DNA of 64,000 nt from Rhodanobacter sp. AS-Z3 (GTDB lineage: Bacteria > Pseudomonadota > Gammaproteobacteria > Xanthomonadales > Rhodanobacteraceae): contig NZ_CP119392.1 in the NCBI RefSeq assembly GCF_029224025.1, forward strand, positions 2,937,001 to 3,001,000, given 5' to 3'. The position numbers and the translations under genes are program-made. The notes beneath the pieces were generated by a model. That model saw only the letters and a list, made by a program, of their open reading frames with translations. It made no database searches and was not told where the DNA came from. This document shows positions 61,739-64,000 of this stretch, one piece after another (position 1 is the stretch's first letter; every line of letters starts with the position of its first letter).

Positions 61739-61946
61739 AGCAGACTCCCGATTTCGCCCGCATCGACCCGGCTGGGACGCCTCGTGCTCCACCGCATGTC
61801 GGGTGCGTTCTCGGCCAAGGTCGTCATGCCGACTGCCGAGCGAGCATCCGTTGTCCGGCACATCGCCGGAACGGACTGGGCTGCCCCGAATAGCTGTACC
61901 CGGATGGCAGAATTCAAGTTTTCCATCAGGCGGCCGATCGCTTTTG

Positions 61947-64000
61947 ATGAAAATGAAAGCGGCCTTGATTTGGCTATGCCTTGGCCTGTTGTTCGTGGCT
62001 GAGTCTACAGCTGCACGTTCATCCGAAACCGTGACTCAGGTTGTGACCGACCTGCAAGCGCATGGCTATCAAAACAGTCATGCCGCACTGACACGGCTGC
62101 GCGATGCCAGCGATGTTCCCGGCCCGACGTCTCCGCTGGATGCGAGGCTGCACTACGAACAGGCGCTGCTCAAACTGGCCATGGAAGGTAACCAGATCGA
62201 GCAGGTCCGCGCGAGCCTGACCGCGCTGCAACGCATGGCCAGGCAGGAGGCTTGCGACGCCTGCCACTTCTACGCACTTCTGGCGCAGGCGCGCCTTGCA
62301 CTGGTGGACGTTTCCGCCCCTGCCGCCCGGCCTTATCTTGATCAGGCCAGCGTCTTGTTGACGAAGAATCGGAATGCCGTCGACCAGCAAATTTTTTACA
62401 CCCTGCTTGGCAATACCCAGGCTCAAGATCGCAAGCTGAATACCGGTATCGAGAACACCATGCGGGCGCTCGAGCTGGCTGAGGCGCGCGGCGATGCCGC
62501 GGCCGCGGTCAGATTGCAGGGCGCCCTGATCTGGATGAATGCCGATTTAGGCGACCTGCGTCGCGCCAGCGGGCTGGGGGAAGACGCTTATGACCTTGCC
62601 ACGGCAATGAATTTCCGGCCAGCGATGGCACAGATCAGCCTGGATCTCGGTCACGTCTATGCACTGACCGGTGACCGTGCCAAACAACGCACCGCGATCG
62701 AGCGCTCCCTGTCTCTTTCCCGTGACGACCCTGGCCTGATCAGTCTGCAGGTACTCAGTCTGAACAACCTGTCCGACCTCTATCTTTCCGAACCCGGACA
62801 AGAGCAGCGTGTACTGGACTATGCGCACCGCGCCGATGATTTGGCCAGCTTGCACAAGATGGAGTTACAGCGTGCAGCTCCGCTTACCAATATTGGCCTC
62901 GCGCAAGCCAGGCTGGGCCGCGTTGCTGACGGCGTGGCGAATATTCGCGAAGCGATCGCCATTTCCCAACGGCATGGACAAAAGGAATACGTCGTCGGCA
63001 TTACCCGCGAATTGGTGGGCGTTCTGGAGCGCGCCAGCCGCTATCGCGAGGCGCTGACCGAATTGCGCAAAGCCGATGCACTCGAGCTCGACCTTACTCG
63101 GCAGCAGCGCGATAGCGCGGTACTGGATCTGCAGGAAAAGTACGCGGCCGAACACCAAGCCCAAAAAATCATCCAGCTTTCTGCCCAGAATGCCCTCAAG
63201 CAGGCAGAGCTGGCCGCTGAGTCCTGGCGTAATCGCTTGTGGGCGGCGCTGGCCCTGATGTTGGCGATAGGATCCGCCTTGCTTGTGCGATCGATTCGTC
63301 AGGCGCGGCTGGCCAACCGATCCCTGGCCATAGCCAACGCGTCGCTGGCCGAACAGTCGACAACCGATCCGCTCACCGGCGCAGCCAATCGGCGTCACGT
63401 GCAGAACCTGCTGCAGCAACAGCCGCGACCGCTGAGAACACGGCGTACTGACCCCAGCGAAACCCGGCAGCCGGAAACCAGCCTGCTCTTGCTGGATCTG
63501 GATTTCTTCAAGCGGATCAACGACACCCACGGTCACTCTGCAGGTGATCTTGTACTGGTCACCGTGGCCCAACGTCTGCGCCAGTTGCTGCGTCAGGAAG
63601 ATACTGTCGCCCGCTGGGGTGGCGAAGAATTCGTGCTGGTACTGCCACACACACCCGCCAGCACCCTGCCGGCGGTGGCGCATAAAGTTCTACAGGTCAT
63701 TGCATCGACACCTGTATCGCTGGGCGAGTGCGAAATCGCTGTCACGGTATCGCTTGGCGCGGTCAGCTTCCCGATGTATGCCGATCAGGGCTGGGAAGCT
63801 GCCCTGGCGGTAGCGGACCTTGCGCTCTACGAGGCCAAGTCCGCGGGCCGCAATCGCGCCGTCTGTCTGACCCGGGTAAATCCGCATGCGGATTTACAGC
63901 AACTGCGTGGTGATCTTGCCCAATCGGAGCAGGCCGGCGACATCGACTTGACCGAGGTGCCTGGCCCCGCTGTGGGGCCAACCTTACCGCAACCCGCTTC
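61947..64000 (+). CDS. TPR-GGDEF diguanylate cyclase, cut by the window end
   Basis: A protein of at least 684 residues running off the right edge. A signal-like N-terminus (about 1-25) leads to TPR-type helices (60-420), one membrane span (about 430-447), and a GGDEF domain with LLLLDLDFFKRINDTHGHSAGD, the intact GGEEF (558-562) and an I-site RQED (549-552) five residues before it. It should be an active, feedback-inhibited diguanylate cyclase, similar in layout to the cyclase of the borosin locus. Two ATGs (61947, 61953) can serve as start. Confidence 0.88.
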   Translation, partial: MKMKAALIWLCLGLLFVAESTAARSSETVTQVVTDLQAHGYQNSHAALTRLRDASDVPGPTSPLDARLHYEQALLKLAMEGNQIEQVRASLTALQRMARQEACDACHFYALLAQARLALVDVSAPAARPYLDQASVLLTKNRNAVDQQIFYTLLGNTQAQDRKLNTGIENTMRALELAEARGDAAAAVRLQGALIWMNADLGDLRRASGLGEDAYDLATAMNFRPAMAQISLDLGHVYALTGDRAKQRTAIERSLSLSRDDPGLISLQVLSLNNLSDLYLSEPGQEQRVLDYAHRADDLASLHKMELQRAAPLTNIGLAQARLGRVADGVANIREAIAISQRHGQKEYVVGITRELVGVLERASRYREALTELRKADALELDLTRQQRDSAVLDLQEKYAAEHQAQKIIQLSAQNALKQAELAAESWRNRLWAALALMLAIGSALLVRSIRQARLANRSLAIANASLAEQSTTDPLTGAANRRHVQNLLQQQPRPLRTRRTDPSETRQPETSLLLLDLDFFKRINDTHGHSAGDLVLVTVAQRLRQLLRQEDTVARWGGEEFVLVLPHTPASTLPAVAHKVLQVIASTPVSLGECEIAVTVSLGAVSFPMYADQGWEAALAVADLALYEAKSAGRNRAVCLTRVNPHADLQQLRGDLAQSEQAGDIDLTEVPGPAVGPTLPQPA

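Overview
The window is high-GC chromosomal DNA from a gammaproteobacterium, most likely a Rhodanobacteraceae/Xanthomonadaceae member (Rhodanobacter, Dyella or Luteibacter type). This rests on the gene repertoire (YaeQ, UbiM, YhbW-type luciferase-like protein, PA4780-type RIO kinase, DUF1415, DUF3014), the many GTG starts and a REP-type doublet. No tRNA, rRNA, insertion sequence, prophage or CRISPR was seen. The left edge is intergenic and the right edge cuts a GGDEF gene.

Layout. 0.5-6.7 kb: DUF1415; a TonB receptor with a PAP2 acid phosphatase; a YkgJ protein; the 16S rRNA modifiers RsmC and RsuA. 6.8-13.3 kb, minus strand: RluA-type pseudouridine synthase, OPT transporter, and mprF overlapping virJ (make and remove aminoacyl-phosphatidylglycerol). 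13.4-21.9 kb: YaeQ, an FKBP lipoprotein, a REP doublet, RIO kinase, a membrane EAL protein, a luciferase-like oxidoreductase, a pseudouridine-synthase homologue without the usual catalytic Asp, a 32-residue Lys-rich protein, an HDOD protein and an ion channel. 22-30 kb: a PHP-type exported protein with Ig-like repeats, a small Cys protein with DDAH and GNAT, an exported methyltransferase and an M14 carboxypeptidase.

30.1-35.5 kb holds the most interesting locus. Reading on the minus strand it is nfeD, slipin, a split-borosin peptide-backbone alpha-N-methyltransferase, a 117-residue candidate borosin precursor, and a TPR/GGDEF diguanylate cyclase 4 bp after the precursor. The methyltransferase keeps the tyrosines and arginine known from OphMA, and the precursor has the helical recognition domain and short hydrophobic core expected of split borosins. 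This would be a RiPP pathway making backbone N-methylated peptide, here joined to a c-di-GMP enzyme.

36-49 kb: DUF3014; a YadG/YadH ABC exporter; a Blc lipocalin; an HD-GYP protein with an altered HD dyad next to an EAL protein; YjdM; a VOC protein; a DUF442-type phosphatase; an EamA transporter; a 2H RNA ligase that appears to start at ATT; and a GGDEF-EAL protein. 49-64 kb: a DksA-like zinc finger with a TPR lipoprotein, acyl-CoA dehydrogenase, OsmC, UbiM with an upstream CCGGC-tailed small protein, an esterase with CycA, OmpA, YihY, two methyltransferases, a beta-lactamase-family hydrolase and a TPR/GGDEF protein cut by the window end. Six c-di-GMP proteins plus one HDOD protein in 64 kb is a high density. 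Starts were chosen from ribosome-binding sites and family N-termini, and functions come from motif recognition only.
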